A DNA stretch of 64,000 bases, from positions 29,659-93,658 of the forward strand of contig QCSF01000004.1 in NCBI GenBank assembly GCA_003209195.1. Direction: 5' to 3'. Below, in pieces: positions 1 to 7,438 of the stretch. Below the pieces are notes generated by a model, which saw nothing but the letters and a program-made list of their open reading frames with translations, was not told the DNA's origin and did no database searches. The stretch is from Pelagibacteraceae bacterium AG-470-E16 (GTDB taxonomy: Bacteria > Pseudomonadota > Alphaproteobacteria > Pelagibacterales > Pelagibacteraceae). How positions within the stretch are numbered: the stretch's first letter is position 1; the number at the start of each line of letters is the position of its first letter. The position numbers and the translations under genes were made by a program.

Positions 1-9
1 TTTCTCAGT

Positions 10-28
10 GTGATCAAATTGTGATCAC
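10..28. repeat. Perfect inverted repeat GTGATCA-N5-TGATCAC
   Basis: Two perfect 7-nt arms (10-16 and 22-28) are separated by 5 nt. It lies beyond the broken end of the tRNA-Thr remnant, and a short T-rich stretch follows. It could be an operator, a weak terminator or a recombination arm site. Nothing in the window identifies a binding protein. Confidence 0.5.
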
Positions 29-87
29 TTTTGTTCAAAGTTTATTTTAACTAGTCAAATCAGCGCTAATCAAGCTGCATCTGAGTT

Positions 88-126
88 CTTACCATGGAGA
101 TGCTCTACCAACTGAGCTATGTGGGC
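88..126 (-). pseudogene. 5' half of tRNA-Thr(GGT), truncated
   Basis: Read on the minus strand this is a standard tRNA 5' half: 7-nt acceptor strand GCCCACA, TA, D-arm GCTC/GAGC with an AGTTGGTA loop, anticodon 5' strand TCTCC and loop ATGGTAA with anticodon GGT. Homology stops at about position 39: the next bases, GAACT, cannot pair with TCTCC, and no T-arm or complementary acceptor strand TGTGGGC follows. It is therefore not a functional tRNA as it stands. It may be a recombination scar or an island border whose intact copy lies outside the window. Confidence 0.75.
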
Positions 127-226
127 TTTTTTTAAAATCTAAAACATTTTTCCATACTTGTTCATTGTCTAATTTACGACTTTTTTTGATCAAAAACTAA
201 ACTTTATTTAAAGTTATTTATGATAA

Positions 227-439
227 ATGATGAAAAAAATTACAAACATTTTAGTGCTTTTAGCTTTCGTTTTAGTAGCTAATTGTGCTCAACATTCGGT
301 TAAGTTTGGAAAAAAATGTACGCAGGTAGCTAATGATGGTACTTATGAAAAGTCTTATGTTTGGATTGTAAATAATGAAATCAATCCGGATTTTGACAAA
401 AAAATAACCAGACAAAACTGTATTTTAGCCGAAAGCTAA
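227..439 (+). CDS. Small predicted lipoprotein
   Basis: This 70-residue protein has a lysine-rich N-terminus, a hydrophobic segment (about residues 7-18) and a lipobox-like L-V-A-N-C with Cys20 as the likely lipidated residue. That implies export and anchoring in a membrane. The mature part is about 50 residues with two further cysteines (Cys31 and Cys65), which might pair. A second ATG directly follows the first, so the start is uncertain by one codon. I do not recognise a family. It stands alone between the tRNA remnant and cspA. Confidence 0.6.
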   Translation: MMKKITNILVLLAFVLVANCAQHSVKFGKKCTQVANDGTYEKSYVWIVNNEINPDFDKKITRQNCILAES

Positions 440-469
440 AAAAACCAAGTACTGCAACAACGCATCTTC

Positions 470-496
470 TTGACAAAATGTGAGGATACCTATTTA
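470..496 (+). promoter_or_regulatory. Candidate cspA promoter
   Basis: A perfect -35 hexamer TTGACA (470-475) is followed after 15 nt by TATTTA (491-496). This would give a 5' leader of roughly 40 nt before the cspA ATG. The spacer is shorter than optimal, so the exact -10 is uncertain. Confidence 0.5.
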
Positions 497-544
497 AAGT
501 GGCCAGTATCAAAATTGATGCTGTAATTTAATAAGAAAGTAAGC

Positions 545-751
545 ATGAGCATAAAAGGAAAAGTAAAATGGTTTAATGGAACCAAAGGTTATGGTTTTAT
601 TGAGCGTGATGACAAAGAGAAAGATGTCTTTGTTCATATGTCTGCAGTAAAAGATTCAGGAGTAGGTTATCTAGATGAAGGTGATTCTTTGACTTTTGAA
701 ATCGAAGAAGGAAAAAAAGGACCTTCGGCAGTTAATCTAAAAAAAGAATAG
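545..751 (+). CDS. cspA: Cold-shock domain protein (CspA family)
   Basis: A 68-residue single cold-shock domain, the usual length for bacterial CspA proteins. RNP1 is KGYGFIE (residues 14-20) and RNP2 is VFVH (28-31), the aromatic and basic surface that binds single-stranded RNA or DNA. Such proteins act in the cytoplasm as RNA chaperones that melt mRNA structure. Alphaproteobacteria often have several, not all cold-induced. A good TTGACA promoter element lies upstream, with a leader of about 40 nt. The downstream small gene has its own strong ribosome site and may be cotranscribed. Confidence 0.95.
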   Translation: MSIKGKVKWFNGTKGYGFIERDDKEKDVFVHMSAVKDSGVGYLDEGDSLTFEIEEGKKGPSAVNLKKE

Positions 752-767
752 GTTAAAAATTTAACGT

Positions 768-773
768 AGGAGG
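768..773 (+). promoter_or_regulatory. Strong Shine-Dalgarno site AGGAGG
   Basis: A perfect AGGAGG lies 7 nt before the ATG at 781. This is unusual in a window where most genes have weak or no visible ribosome site. It fixes the start of the following small ORF and supports it as a real, well-translated gene. Confidence 0.8.
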
Positions 774-780
774 CTCAATC

Positions 781-978
781 ATGGGTATACATTATGATTA
801 CAAATCCAAAAGAGGAGAAAGAGCTATGCTTAAAGAGGCCAAAAGAAAAGAACGTTTGGCCTTAAAGCGAGCAAAAAGAGCCTCCTCGTCAGATCAAGAT
901 GAAAAAAGTGACAAGGTTGAGATGCATGATATTAATAAACCAATCACTTTAGATGATTTAACAAATCCTAATAAATAA
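781..978 (+). CDS. Small charged protein, function unknown
   Basis: This 65-residue protein has an N-terminal half dominated by Lys, Arg, Glu and Ala (about residues 8-34), likely one long basic helix, and an acidic tail ending in T-L-D-D-L-T. There is no signal peptide, membrane segment or cysteine. A perfect Shine-Dalgarno supports translation. The basic helix suggests nucleic-acid or ribosome binding, which is only an inference. It sits between cspA and the equally small basic ORF before dcd. I do not recognise a named family. Confidence 0.65.
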   Translation: MGIHYDYKSKRGERAMLKEAKRKERLALKRAKRASSSDQDEKSDKVEMHDINKPITLDDLTNPNK

Positions 979-981
979 CTT

Positions 982-1089
982 ATGAAATTATTATCCAGCA
1001 AGGATGATAAAAAAAAAAGATTAGCGGAGGCATTAAGAGCAAATTTAAAAAAAAGAAAAGATTTTAAAAAAAAACAGGAACGTAAATAA
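982..1089 (+). CDS. Tiny basic protein upstream of dcd/murA
   Basis: The ORF encodes 35 residues, beginning M-K-L-L-S-S and ending K-Q-E-R-K. It is extremely Lys/Arg-rich, with a core [14 protein letters not shown]. From memory, similar short proteins ending in a [17 protein letters not shown] motif occur near murA in other alphaproteobacteria; this was not checked by search. The stop codon overlaps the dcd start (TAATG, sharing base 1089), which suggests translational coupling. Being 36 codons long, it is easily missed by gene callers. Confidence 0.6.
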   Translation: MKLLSSKDDKKKRLAEALRANLKKRKDFKKKQERK

Positions 1090-1643
1090 TGAGTATTCTT
1101 TCCGATAAGTGGATTCGAAAAATGTCAACCGAATATAAAATGATAAGCCCATTTATTGAAAAACAAGAGAGATCAAACAACATTTCATATGGATTATCAT
1201 CTTTTGGATATGATGCTAGAGTATCAAACGAGTTTAAAATTTTTACAAATGTAAATTCCTCTGTAGTTGATCCTAAAAATTTTTCAGATGAAAGCTTAAT
1301 TACCAAATCTAAGGATGTTTGTATAATTCCTCCAAATTCTTTTGCTTTGGCATCTACAGTTGAGTATTTTAAAATTCCAAGGGATATCTTGGTAATTTGT
1401 TTAGGGAAAAGTACTTACGCAAGATGCGGTATTATAGTAAATGTGACACCTTTAGAGCCTGAATGGGAGGGTCATGTCACTTTAGAATTTTCGAATACAA
1501 CACCTTTGCCAGCAAAAATTTATGCCAATGAGGGTGCTTGTCAGTTTATATTTTTAAAAGGCAATGAGTCTCCAGAAACTTCTTATGCTGATCGCAATGG
1601 AAAGTATATGAAACAAACTGGCGTTACATTACCAAAGATATAA
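1089..1643 (+). CDS. dcd: dCTP deaminase
   Basis: A 184-residue member of the dUTPase/dCTP deaminase trimer fold. It deaminates dCTP to dUTP, feeding dTMP synthesis in the cytoplasm. The nucleotide-binding stretch K-S-T-Y-A-R is at 107-112 and the catalytic glutamate motif T-L-E-F-S-N at 131-136 (Glu133). The C-terminus carries the [13 protein letters not shown] tail that closes over the active site. Length is normal. It shares one base with the stop of the preceding 35-residue ORF and lies 9 nt before murA, consistent with one operon. Confidence 0.95.
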   Translation: MSILSDKWIRKMSTEYKMISPFIEKQERSNNISYGLSSFGYDARVSNEFKIFTNVNSSVVDPKNFSDESLITKSKDVCIIPPNSFALASTVEYFKIPRDILVICLGKSTYARCGIIVNVTPLEPEWEGHVTLEFSNTTPLPAKIYANEGACQFIFLKGNESPETSYADRNGKYMKQTGVTLPKI

Positions 1644-1652
1644 GTAAACTAA

Positions 1653-2912
1653 ATGAAAAAAATTGTTATTGAGGGAGGGGCAAAACTTCAAGGATCAATA
1701 AATATTTCGGGATCAAAAAACTCAAGTTTACCAATATTAGCAGCTACATTATTAATTGATGAAAAAATCATACTAAATAACGTTCCAAATGTTAAAGATA
1801 TTTTAACAATGGTAAGTCTTTTGGAAACGCTTGGTAAAAAAATTAAAATTAAAAATAATACATTAGAAATCACATCTACAAATAAACCAAGTTATTTTGC
1901 TAAGTACGAACTTGTAAAAACAATGAGAGCTGGAATTCTAGTAATTGGACCTTTGCTAGCTAAGTTTAATATGGCAAAAGTTTCGTTACCTGGTGGATGT
2001 GCGATAGGAGCACGACCAGTTGATATACATTTAGATTTTCTGTCAAAAATTGGCTATGAAAATAAAGTTGTGAAAGGTTATGTAGTTTCAAAAAAAAAAT
2101 TTTCTAAAAATAAAATTTCGTTTTTTTTTAAAAAAATATCTGTTGGTGCAACTGAAACAGCAATTCTATCCAGTTGTTTATCAAGCAAAGAAGTTAAATT
2201 AATAAATATAGCAATCGAGCCAGAGGTGATTGATTTAATCAACTTTTTAAATCGATCTGGTACAAATATAAAATTTATTGCAAAAAGATCCTTGATTATT
2301 AAAGGAGTTAAAAATTTAAGAGGATTAAAATATCAGATTATGCCAGATAGAATTGAAGCTGGAACATATATGGTTGCATCTGCTATAACTAATAGTCCAT
2401 TAATTTTGAAAAATATATCTGTAGTACATCTTAAAAATATTATAAATATTTTTAAAAAAATTGGGTTGAATATTAAAATTTTGTCTGACAGAAGCCTCAA
2501 AGTTTTACCAGGTAGACTAAAATCTATAAGAATTAAAACTGTACCTTATCCTGGTTTTCCAACAGACATGCAAGCTCAATTGATGAGTTTGCTAATTTTC
2601 GCTAAAGGTATCTCTGAAATTAAAGAAGATATTTTTGAAAACAGATTTTTACATGTTTTAGAACTTCAGAGGATGGGTGCGAAAATTGAAATTAAAAATA
2701 ATAAGGCTAAAATAATTGGTATTGATTATTTATCAGGAGCTCAAGTTATGGCTACAGATTTAAGGGCTTCAGTTTGTTTAGTGCTTGCTGGTTTAGTTGC
2801 ACACGGCAAAACTGAAATAAACAGGATTTACCATCTTGAAAGAGGATATGAAAATCTTGTAAAAAAATTAAAGAATTGTGGAGCAAAAATTAAAATTATA
2901 AATGTTCGATAA
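1653..2912 (+). CDS. murA: UDP-N-acetylglucosamine 1-carboxyvinyltransferase
   Basis: A 419-residue EPSP-synthase-fold enzyme that transfers enolpyruvate from PEP to UDP-GlcNAc, the first committed step of peptidoglycan synthesis. The substrate-binding S-G-S-K-N (19-23) and the catalytic loop L-P-G-G-C-A-I-G with Cys116 (the fosfomycin target) are visible. The RAG motif around Arg92 is present. Length is typical. It overlaps the DUF2948 gene by 11 nt, the usual alphaproteobacterial order murA-DUF2948-hisD. Confidence 0.97.
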   Translation: MKKIVIEGGAKLQGSINISGSKNSSLPILAATLLIDEKIILNNVPNVKDILTMVSLLETLGKKIKIKNNTLEITSTNKPSYFAKYELVKTMRAGILVIGPLLAKFNMAKVSLPGGCAIGARPVDIHLDFLSKIGYENKVVKGYVVSKKKFSKNKISFFFKKISVGATETAILSSCLSSKEVKLINIAIEPEVIDLINFLNRSGTNIKFIAKRSLIIKGVKNLRGLKYQIMPDRIEAGTYMVASAITNSPLILKNISVVHLKNIINIFKKIGLNIKILSDRSLKVLPGRLKSIRIKTVPYPGFPTDMQAQLMSLLIFAKGISEIKEDIFENRFLHVLELQRMGAKIEIKNNKAKIIGIDYLSGAQVMATDLRASVCLVLAGLVAHGKTEINRIYHLERGYENLVKKLKNCGAKIKIINVR

Positions 2913-3345
2913 TCAAGGAAATTTAAAACTTAAAGCAGAAGATGATAATGATTTAAAAGTATTTGCAGCTTATTTGCAGGACAGTGTTACAATAATGAAT
3001 GATATCAAATATTTAGAAAAAAATAAAACATTTATATGTATATTTAACCGATTTATGTGGGAAGATGCAGAAAGAGGTATTTTTAGAGATAATAAGAGGA
3101 TTAGATCAGCTTTAAAGATAAATGATGTAAGATCAGTAAAATCAAAAAAAATAAAATCTGAAGATAAAAAAGTATTTGAATTTTTAACTATAAATATTGA
3201 TGAGAAGAAAGATCAAAATATAAATATTAATCTTTTATTTTCAGGCGATATGACTATATCAGTAAATGTAGAAACAATTAATGCAACTTTGGAAGATTTT
3301 TCCGGTAGTTGGAAAACAAAAACTAAACCAGTTCATAAGTTTTAA
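2902..3345 (+). CDS. DUF2948 family protein
   Basis: This 147-residue protein has the DUF2948 hallmarks: an early L-K-L-K-A-E-D-x-x-D-L and A-A-x-L-Q-D-S, then F-N-R-F-x-W-E and a C-terminal half ending in an L-x-D-x-S-x-x-W segment. The function is unknown. In alphaproteobacteria it lies between murA and hisD, as here, overlapping murA by 11 nt and sharing one base with the hisD start. There is no signal peptide or transmembrane segment, so it should be cytoplasmic. The identification rests on motif memory plus synteny. Confidence 0.85.
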   Translation: MFDNQGNLKLKAEDDNDLKVFAAYLQDSVTIMNDIKYLEKNKTFICIFNRFMWEDAERGIFRDNKRIRSALKINDVRSVKSKKIKSEDKKVFEFLTINIDEKKDQNININLLFSGDMTISVNVETINATLEDFSGSWKTKTKPVHKF

Positions 3346-4634
3346 TGAAAATATTAAGTACAAATAATAAATCTTTTAAAAAGTCTTTTAATTTATTAAT
3401 TGATTCAAAAAGAACTCAATCAAATAATAATTTGAGCAAGGTTAAAAAAATTATAAAAGATATAAAATTAAATAGTGATAAATCTTTAATAAAATATACA
3501 AAAAGATACGATAATCTTAAGCTGTCTTTTAAACAAATTAAACTTGAAAACACAATAATAAAAAAAGAATTAAAAAACTTAGACAAAAATATTAAAAAGT
3601 CTATTGATATTGCTTTTGAAAGAATTACAAAATTTCATAAAAAACAAGTTTTTAAAGGATTTACTTTTAAAGATAAATTTAATAATCAGCTGGGATACAA
3701 AATAACACCTCTAAATAAAGTTGGTGTTTATGTACCAGGGGGAACAGCAAGTTATCCAAGCACGTTATTAATGAATTCAATACCAGCTATGGTTGCGGGA
3801 GTAAAAGAAATTTATTGCGTTATGCCAACTCCAAATGGAGAGATAAATGCCGGAGTATTATACGCCGCAAAAAAATGTAAAATTAAATCAATATTTAGGA
3901 TCGGAGGTGCTCAAGCGATAGCTGCCCTTACGTATGGAACTAAATGTGTTCCGAAAGTTGATAAAATTGTCGGACCTGGAAATATATATGTAGCCAGTGC
4001 TAAAAAAGAGGTATTCGGTTATGTAGGTATAGATATGGTGGCTGGGCCATCTGAGATAACAGTTATTGCTGATGATAGTAACAAAGCAGATTGGACTGCA
4101 GTTGATTTATTATCTCAAGCAGAACACGATATTTTATCTCAATCAATTTTATTAACAAAAAGTGAACAATTTGCTAGAAAAGTTTTAAAAGAAATTAAAA
4201 ATACATTAAAAATTCTGCCAAGAAAAAAAATTGCATCTAAAAGTATAAAAAATTATGGATGTATTATTATCTGTAAAAATGAAAAAGAAATAGTAAGTTT
4301 AGCAAACTTAATCGCACCCGAACATTTAGAAATTAAAATTAAGGGAGCAGAGAGATTAGAAAAAAAAATTAAAAATGCTGGTTCAATATTTTTAGGAGAA
4401 TATAGTCCAGAGGCTGTAGGAGATTATCTTGCCGGACCTAATCATGTTTTGCCAACATCAGGATCAGCAAGATTTGCATCAGGTTTGTCAGTTAATGATT
4501 TTTTAAAAAGAACATCACTAATTAAGTGCACTAAAACAGGTATTGAAAAGATAGGTCAAATGGCTATAAACCTTGCAAACTATGAAGGACTTCATGCACA
4601 TGCATTGTCAGTAAAAAAAAGGATGAGTAATTAA
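3345..4634 (+). CDS. hisD: Histidinol dehydrogenase
   Basis: A 429-residue zinc enzyme that oxidises histidinol to histidine in two NAD-dependent steps, the last reactions of histidine synthesis. Diagnostic stretches are [10 protein letters not shown] (about 130-139), I-G-G-A-Q-A (186-191), V-G-P-G-N (209-213) and the zinc/catalytic Q-A-E-H-D (258-262). Length is normal. It shares single bases with DUF2948 upstream and infA downstream, so translation is probably coupled. The rest of the pathway seen here (hisZ, hisG) is 3 kb away behind two tRNAs. Confidence 0.97.
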   Translation: MKILSTNNKSFKKSFNLLIDSKRTQSNNNLSKVKKIIKDIKLNSDKSLIKYTKRYDNLKLSFKQIKLENTIIKKELKNLDKNIKKSIDIAFERITKFHKKQVFKGFTFKDKFNNQLGYKITPLNKVGVYVPGGTASYPSTLLMNSIPAMVAGVKEIYCVMPTPNGEINAGVLYAAKKCKIKSIFRIGGAQAIAALTYGTKCVPKVDKIVGPGNIYVASAKKEVFGYVGIDMVAGPSEITVIADDSNKADWTAVDLLSQAEHDILSQSILLTKSEQFARKVLKEIKNTLKILPRKKIASKSIKNYGCIIICKNEKEIVSLANLIAPEHLEIKIKGAERLEKKIKNAGSIFLGEYSPEAVGDYLAGPNHVLPTSGSARFASGLSVNDFLKRTSLIKCTKTGIEKIGQMAINLANYEGLHAHALSVKKRMSN

Positions 4635-4852
4635 TGGCCAAAGAAGAGATGATAGAGTTTAAAGGTACAGTAACTGAGTTGCTACCTAATGCTACATTCA
4701 AAGTTAAATTAGAAAATAACCACGAAATATTAGCCCATACCTCTGGAAAATTGAGAAAAAATAGAATTCGTGTATTAGCTGGGGATAAAGTTTTGGTTGA
4801 AGTTACTCCTTATGATTTAACCAAAGGTAGAATAACTTTTAGACTTAAATAA
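4634..4852 (+). CDS. infA: Translation initiation factor IF-1
   Basis: A 72-residue single S1/OB-fold protein with the highly conserved I-E-F-K-G-T-V, L-P-N-A-x-F and L-A-H-x-S-G-K-x-R-K-N-R-I-R segments. It occupies the ribosomal A site during initiation and helps IF-2 and IF-3. Length matches the family exactly. Its ATG overlaps the last base of the hisD stop. The infA-maf pairing downstream is common in alphaproteobacteria. Confidence 0.97.
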   Translation: MAKEEMIEFKGTVTELLPNATFKVKLENNHEILAHTSGKLRKNRIRVLAGDKVLVEVTPYDLTKGRITFRLK

Positions 4853-4860
4853 ATGTCTAA

Positions 4861-5427
4861 ATGACGAAATTAATCTTAGCTAGCGCATCACCGAGAAGAT
4901 TAGAATTATTAAAAAGTATAAATATTTATCCTGACGTTGTTCAGGGAGCAAAAATTGATGAAAGAATAAAAAAAAAAGAAAAAGTAAAATTTTTTTTAAA
5001 ACGGATTTGTTTAGAGAAGGGGTTAAGAATTCAGAAAAATTATAAAGATGATATTATTCTTTCGGCAGATACAATTGTAACAACAAAACAAAAAATATTT
5101 GGCAAACCAAAGAATAAGGTTGATGCTATGGAAACATTAAAATATTTGTCTGGTAGAAATCATACTGTCAGAACCAGTGTATGTGTTTTATTTAGAAAAA
5201 AGAAGAAAATAAAAATTATTAGCACTAAAATTAAATTCAAAAATTATCATAATCTTGAAATTGAAGAGTATTTAAAAACTAATGAATGGCAAGATAAAGC
5301 TGGAGCGTATGCAATACAAGGATTTGCAGAACAATTTATTATAAAAATAAATGGGTCCTATTCAAATGTTGTAGGTTTGCCATTATATGAGACAGTTAAT
5401 CTATTAAAAAGTATTAAGAGTTTTTAA
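4861..5427 (+). CDS. maf: Maf family nucleoside triphosphate pyrophosphatase
   Basis: A 188-residue Maf-fold protein with the N-terminal L-A-S-A-S-P-R-R-L-E-L-L phosphate-binding motif (6-17), the S-A-D-T-I-V motif around residue 68 and the K-A-G-A-Y-A-I-Q-G motif around 140-150. Maf enzymes hydrolyse dTTP/UTP or modified nucleotides to monophosphates, a house-cleaning role once linked to septum formation. The A-Y-A-I-Q-G form matches the dTTP/UTP-specific branch. It follows infA by 8 nt and ends 39 nt before tRNA-Phe. Confidence 0.9.
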   Translation: MTKLILASASPRRLELLKSINIYPDVVQGAKIDERIKKKEKVKFFLKRICLEKGLRIQKNYKDDIILSADTIVTTKQKIFGKPKNKVDAMETLKYLSGRNHTVRTSVCVLFRKKKKIKIISTKIKFKNYHNLEIEEYLKTNEWQDKAGAYAIQGFAEQFIIKINGSYSNVVGLPLYETVNLLKSIKSF

Positions 5428-5466
5428 TTGATTATTTAAGAATTTTGTGAAAAAAACCTTCTTGTT

Positions 5467-5542
5467 GGTCTCGTAGCTCAGTTGGTAGAGCAGAGCCCTG
5501 AAAAGGCTTGTGTCGCTGGTTCAATTCCAGCCGAGACCACCA
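5467..5542 (+). tRNA. tRNA-Phe(GAA)
   Basis: Acceptor GGTCTCG pairs perfectly with CGAGACC. The D-arm is GCTC/GAGC, the anticodon loop CTGAAAA gives anticodon GAA, and the T-arm is GCTGG-TTCAATT-CCAGC. Discriminator is A, and CCA is encoded at 5540-5542. It lies 39 nt after maf. No strong terminator follows directly. Confidence 0.97.
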
Positions 5543-5929
5543 TTTATTAAAACGCTTTCACAATTCAATTTTAAATTTATTTTTGATGGCCACACTTCGC
5601 GAAGTTTTGCTTATATTTTAAACTTAATACAAAGTTCAAATAAGATAAAAAGCTGAAAGGTCGAATATCCTATTAACTCTTAAAGATATATCAGGTCGTG
5701 TTGATGAAAAAGTGGGTGAAAACAATTAGTTTAATATCTGGTAGGTTTCTGATTTTGGGTATCTAAGAACTTAACATTTTAAGATTGTAATTTTTTTTTT
5801 AATAAGTACACATACCTAGAATGAAAAAAATAATTTTAAACAATTCTGCTCATTTCTTACATGCTAAGCATACGCTTGGCATTTAACTATATATTTAACA
5901 AAAAAATAATAATATAAACTTTAACAAAT
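5543..5929. other. 387-nt intergenic region between tRNA-Phe and tRNA-His
   Basis: This is the longest gap in the window. I find no coding region with convincing composition. It contains a 12-nt perfect palindrome (5594-5605), a small stem at 5770-5783 followed by a run of T (5791-5801), and a 9-bp stem with a 4-nt loop at 5861-5882. The T-run could end an unrecognised small RNA read rightwards. I could not match it to tmRNA, SRP RNA, 6S RNA or RNase P RNA. Confidence 0.5.
5861..5882. other. 9-bp hairpin upstream of tRNA-His
   Basis: The arm ATGCTAAGC (5861-5869) pairs with GCTTGGCAT (5874-5882) through one G-T wobble, around a 4-nt loop ATAC. The following T-tract is weak, so terminator activity is doubtful. 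It lies about 48 nt ahead of tRNA-His. Confidence 0.5.
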
Positions 5930-6006
5930 GCAGCTGTAGCTCAGTTAGTTAGAGCGCCTGCCTGTGGAGCAGGAGGTCGTTGGTGCAAATCCAACCAGCT
6001 GTACCA
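5930..6006 (+). tRNA. tRNA-His(GTG), A73 and no G-1
   Basis: Acceptor GCAGCTG pairs with CAGCTGT (G1-T72 wobble). The D-arm is GCTC/GAGC, the anticodon stem CTGCC/GGCAG-like around loop CTGTGGA gives anticodon GTG. Discriminator is A (6003) and CCA is encoded (6004-6006). The base before G1 is T, so no genomic G-1 exists. Absence of G-1:C73 is an established trait of many alphaproteobacteria, which use a divergent HisRS. The T-loop reads TGCAAAT, with G at position 55 instead of the near-universal T. The hisS start codon lies only 5 nt downstream. Confidence 0.95.
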
Positions 6007-6011
6007 ATATA

Positions 6012-7436
6012 ATGAGTGAAAAAATTATCAAACCGTCTGTTAATTTACCTGTTGGTTTTACAGATAGAAAAGAAAAAGAATTAGTTGTCAGAGATTTTTT
6101 AATCAAGCAGATTAAGAAAGTAATGACAAAATATGGTTTTGAGTATCTTGAAACACCCAGTTTTGAGTATACTGAAAGTCTGGGTAAATTTTTACCAGAC
6201 AAAGATAGACCTTCTGAAGGAGTATTTTCATTTGAAGACGGAAAAAAATGGTTATCTCTTAGATATGATCTAACAGCACCACTTGCGCGTTTTGCTGCAA
6301 AAAATTTTGATAATATTCCAAAACCTTTCAAAAGATATCAATTAGGACAGGTGTGGAGAAACGAAAAACCTGGGCCAGGTCGTTTTAGAGAATTTTTACA
6401 ATTTGATGCGGATTATGTTGGAACAAATAATTTATTAGCAGATAGTGAATTATGCGTACTGATTTCAGAAATATTAGAAGAGTGTGGCTTAGAAAAAAAT
6501 GAATATAGTATTAAAATTTCAAATAGAAAATTATCTAAAGGGTTATTAGAATATCTTAACATACAAAATGAAAGTCAACAGACCACGACATTAAGGGCAA
6601 TTGATAAGTTAGATCGTGTTGGCATTGATGGTGTTAAATTATTATTAGGTAAAGGTAGAAAAGATAAATCAGGGGATTTTACTAGAGGTGCAAAATTAAA
6701 AGAAAACCAAATAGAAAAAATTTTAGAATTTTTAAATTCAAAAGGACTTGATCAATTAGAAAAAACTGGTTGTAAAAATAAATTATTTAATGAAGGTATC
6801 AGTGAATTAAAACAAATGGTAAAAAATTTTAATTTTTTTAAATTTAAAAATTTTCAAGTTGATCCTGCTGTTGTTCGTGGTCTCGAGTACTATACAGGAC
6901 CCATTTTTGAGGCAGAACTAGCATTTAAAGTGAAAAATGAGAGAGGAGTAGACGTTGAATTTGGCTCTCTAGGAGGTGGAGGAAGATATGACAATCTTGT
7001 TAAAAGATTTAAAAATCAAGATTGTCCAGCAACCGGAGTATCTATAGGTTTAGATCGATTGTTGTATGCCTTGAATAAAAAAAGTATTTTTAATTTTAAT
7101 TCAAAGAGCCCTATACTTATATGTGTTCTTGATGAACAGTTCATGAATTATTATTTCAAAATTTTAAACTTACTACGACTAAATAATATAAATTCTGAAA
7201 TATATTCTGGATCATCTGGTTTTAAAGGACAACTAAAATATGCAGATAGAAGAAATTGCAAATATGTCATTATTTGTGGAGAAAAAGAAGTTTCAAAAGA
7301 ATTAGTTACACTAAAAAATCTTGTATTAGGAACTAAAGTATCTAGCAGAATTAAAACTAGAGAAGATTGGACTCAATCAAAAGATGTACAAAAAACCTTT
7401 GCCTTATCTAATCTACTAAAAGAAATAAAAATATAG
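6012..7436 (+). CDS. hisS: Histidyl-tRNA synthetase (alphaproteobacterial type)
   Basis: A 474-residue class II synthetase that charges tRNA-His. It shows the L-R-Y-D-L-T-A-P motif, motif 2 R-N-E-K-P-G-P-G-R-F-R-E-F and the histidine-binding G-L-E-Y-Y-T-G-P loop, then G-G-G-G-R-Y-D-N and G-V-S-I-G-L-D-R-L (motif 3). Motif 2 differs from the common R-H-E-R-P-Q form, as expected for alphaproteobacterial HisRS that reads an A73 tRNA. I place the start at ATG 6012; a longer frame would run into tRNA-His. The gene directly follows its cognate tRNA and precedes its paralogue hisZ by 2 nt. Confidence 0.96.
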   Translation: MSEKIIKPSVNLPVGFTDRKEKELVVRDFLIKQIKKVMTKYGFEYLETPSFEYTESLGKFLPDKDRPSEGVFSFEDGKKWLSLRYDLTAPLARFAAKNFDNIPKPFKRYQLGQVWRNEKPGPGRFREFLQFDADYVGTNNLLADSELCVLISEILEECGLEKNEYSIKISNRKLSKGLLEYLNIQNESQQTTTLRAIDKLDRVGIDGVKLLLGKGRKDKSGDFTRGAKLKENQIEKILEFLNSKGLDQLEKTGCKNKLFNEGISELKQMVKNFNFFKFKNFQVDPAVVRGLEYYTGPIFEAELAFKVKNERGVDVEFGSLGGGGRYDNLVKRFKNQDCPATGVSIGLDRLLYALNKKSIFNFNSKSPILICVLDEQFMNYYFKILNLLRLNNINSEIYSGSSGFKGQLKYADRRNCKYVIICGEKEVSKELVTLKNLVLGTKVSSRIKTREDWTQSKDVQKTFALSNLLKEIKI

Positions 7437-7438
7437 AT

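Noticed and set aside
1..126. Complete tRNA-Thr continuing to the window edge
   Set aside because: The bases after position 39 cannot form the anticodon stem, and no T-arm or acceptor complement is found within the remaining 87 nt.
5964..6011. Longer hisS frame starting at 5964
   Set aside because: The extension lies inside tRNA-His and is not HisRS-like. ATG 6012 fits the family start.
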